Below the pieces are notes generated by a model that made no database searches, was not told the origin of the DNA, and saw only the letters and a list, made by a program, of their open reading frames with translations. Position numbers and translations under genes: made by a program. 64,000 bases of DNA from Tipula vernalis (lineage: Eukaryota; Arthropoda; Insecta; Diptera; Tipulidae). Position 1 is the stretch's first letter. Each line of letters begins with the position of its first letter. The DNA is taken from assembly GCA_958295665.1 (NCBI GenBank), contig OY282559.1, forward strand, positions 247,190,764 to 247,254,763. Reading direction: 5' to 3'. This document shows, one piece after another, positions 63,246 to 64,000 of the stretch.

Positions 63246-63760
63246 ATGGCTTCGTCGTCAATCCGAAATACAAGCTATTTCGGGTTTCCTCAACTAAAAA
63301 CAGACAAAATTGACAATTGGCTTTTCCGTGTCGGGTGCATGCTAAATGAAAGGCAACTAAAAGATGTGATTGAGCAAGACATGTACGCCCAAGAGAAACC
63401 ACAAGAGGAAAAGTCAAAATTAGTAATAAAAGACACCAATGCCAAATCGGTAATTGTACAATGCGTAAATGACAAACATTTGAACATCATAAAAAATAGT
63501 AAAACAGCAAAAAAGATGATTCAAAAATTAAACAACATTCTGCAAAGAAAAAGTGTGTTATCAAAGTTCCATCTACGTAGAAACTTTTAACAATCAAGAT
63601 GGCAGAAAATAAAAAGCTAGAAGACTATTTTCACAGATTTAAGACAATTATTAGACAACTAGAGTGTATGGATTCAAAAGTTGATAACACAGATAAAATA
63701 TGCCACCTACTAATTGAACTTGTAGTGACTCACGCATCAATATTCATAAATATTTTCATT
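63246..63760 (+). pseudogene. copia-like gag, 5' part, frameshifted
   Basis: From ATG 63246 the frame reads MASSSIRNTSYFGFPQLKTD KIDNWLFRVGCMLNERQLKD VIEQ, then KDTNAKSVIVQCVNDKHLNI IKNSKTAKKMIQKLNNILQR KSVLSKFHL. After the stop at 63588-63590 another frame (from 63599) continues EDYFHRFKTIIRQLECMDSK VDNTDKICHLLIEL. F.NWxFRVxxxLxExxLxDVI, (A)KxxIxxxVxDxHLxxIxxxxTAKxMxxxLNxIxxRKS and (Y)FxxFxxIIRQLExxxxKxxxxDKICHLLxxLP are the steps of copia gag. The sequence after 63760 no longer matches. Confidence 0.78.
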
Positions 63761-64000
63761 TCCTCATCGCAACAATATATCAAACACATATATTGGCGCA
63801 CACAACTAATTTACATCATTCGTTCATCACGGCGATATATTAACCGTATATATCAGCGCTCCAAGTGTACAATCGCGACATAACATTTGTCGCGTCGCCA
63901 GCAAACACAACAAGCAAAACATACAATTCCACGGTTACGTAATTCATACTTAAGGCATTGCCCCATGCAAAACGGAAAACCGGCATTTAAAACCGTCAAA
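63761..64000 (+). other. unassigned window end, inside or beyond the copia element
   Basis: The phrase ATATATYRRCG/CGATATATTAACC recurs around 63770-63870, giving short inverted and direct repeats. No coding match was found. Confidence 0.3.

Overview
The window is AT-rich, intron-bearing animal DNA. It is most likely from a fly (Diptera), because the one clear host gene is the orthologue of Drosophila winged eye (wge; vertebrate relatives BAHCC1 and TNRC18) and the mobile elements (mariner, pogo, piggyBac, Penelope, copia, gypsy, LOA/I-like LINE) are the usual dipteran mix. I cannot name the species; long, repeat-filled introns would suit a nematoceran fly, but that is a guess.

Host gene. 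Seven coding exons of wge lie on the plus strand: 26755-26871, 38203-41228, 41336-41564, 41631-41808, 41881-42295, 52008-52349 and 52417-52659. All junctions have GT/AG borders, all phases agree, and together they encode 1,515 residues to a stop at 52657-52659. The N-terminus is upstream, either outside the window or in an exon I could not recognise. The protein has a low-complexity His/Gln/Asn-rich front half, several Lys-rich patches, a Tudor-like region and a C-terminal BAH domain, as expected of a chromatin protein. The 11.3-kb and 9.7-kb introns are full of transposon debris.

Layout. 1-26,754: upstream flank or 5' intron with hAT, mariner, piggyBac and Tc1-like remnants, a foldback MITE, a nearly complete but inactivated pogo-like element (14.9-17.7 kb) and a degenerate PIN-like repeat gene. 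26.9-38.2 kb (intron): a 180-bp tandem repeat, then a nest bounded by inverted Tc1-like ends (about 32.1 and 37.6 kb) holding LINE pieces, a MITE, a gypsy pol remnant and a 177/182-bp tandem array. 42.3-52.0 kb (intron): a fresh-looking 5'-truncated LINE with an 11-bp target duplication, a decayed copy of wge's own BAH-coding exons, a hairpin MITE, and a Penelope-like element with a hammerhead-ribozyme-like terminus and an inverted RT fragment. 53.8-59.9 kb (3' flank): copia, mariner, pogo and gypsy fragments on the minus strand and a Harbinger-type MITE. 60.6-62.5 kb: very AT-rich DNA without genes. 62.9-64.0 kb: the 5' end of a copia-like retrotransposon (candidate LTR, tRNA-iMet primer site, gag) running off the window.

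I found no tRNA or rRNA gene, no CRISPR array and no prokaryotic operon. The most unusual observations are the degenerate copy of the wge BAH exons inside wge's own intron, the ribozyme-like Penelope end, the in-frame copia-mariner junction, and the tandem array grown from a gypsy fragment.
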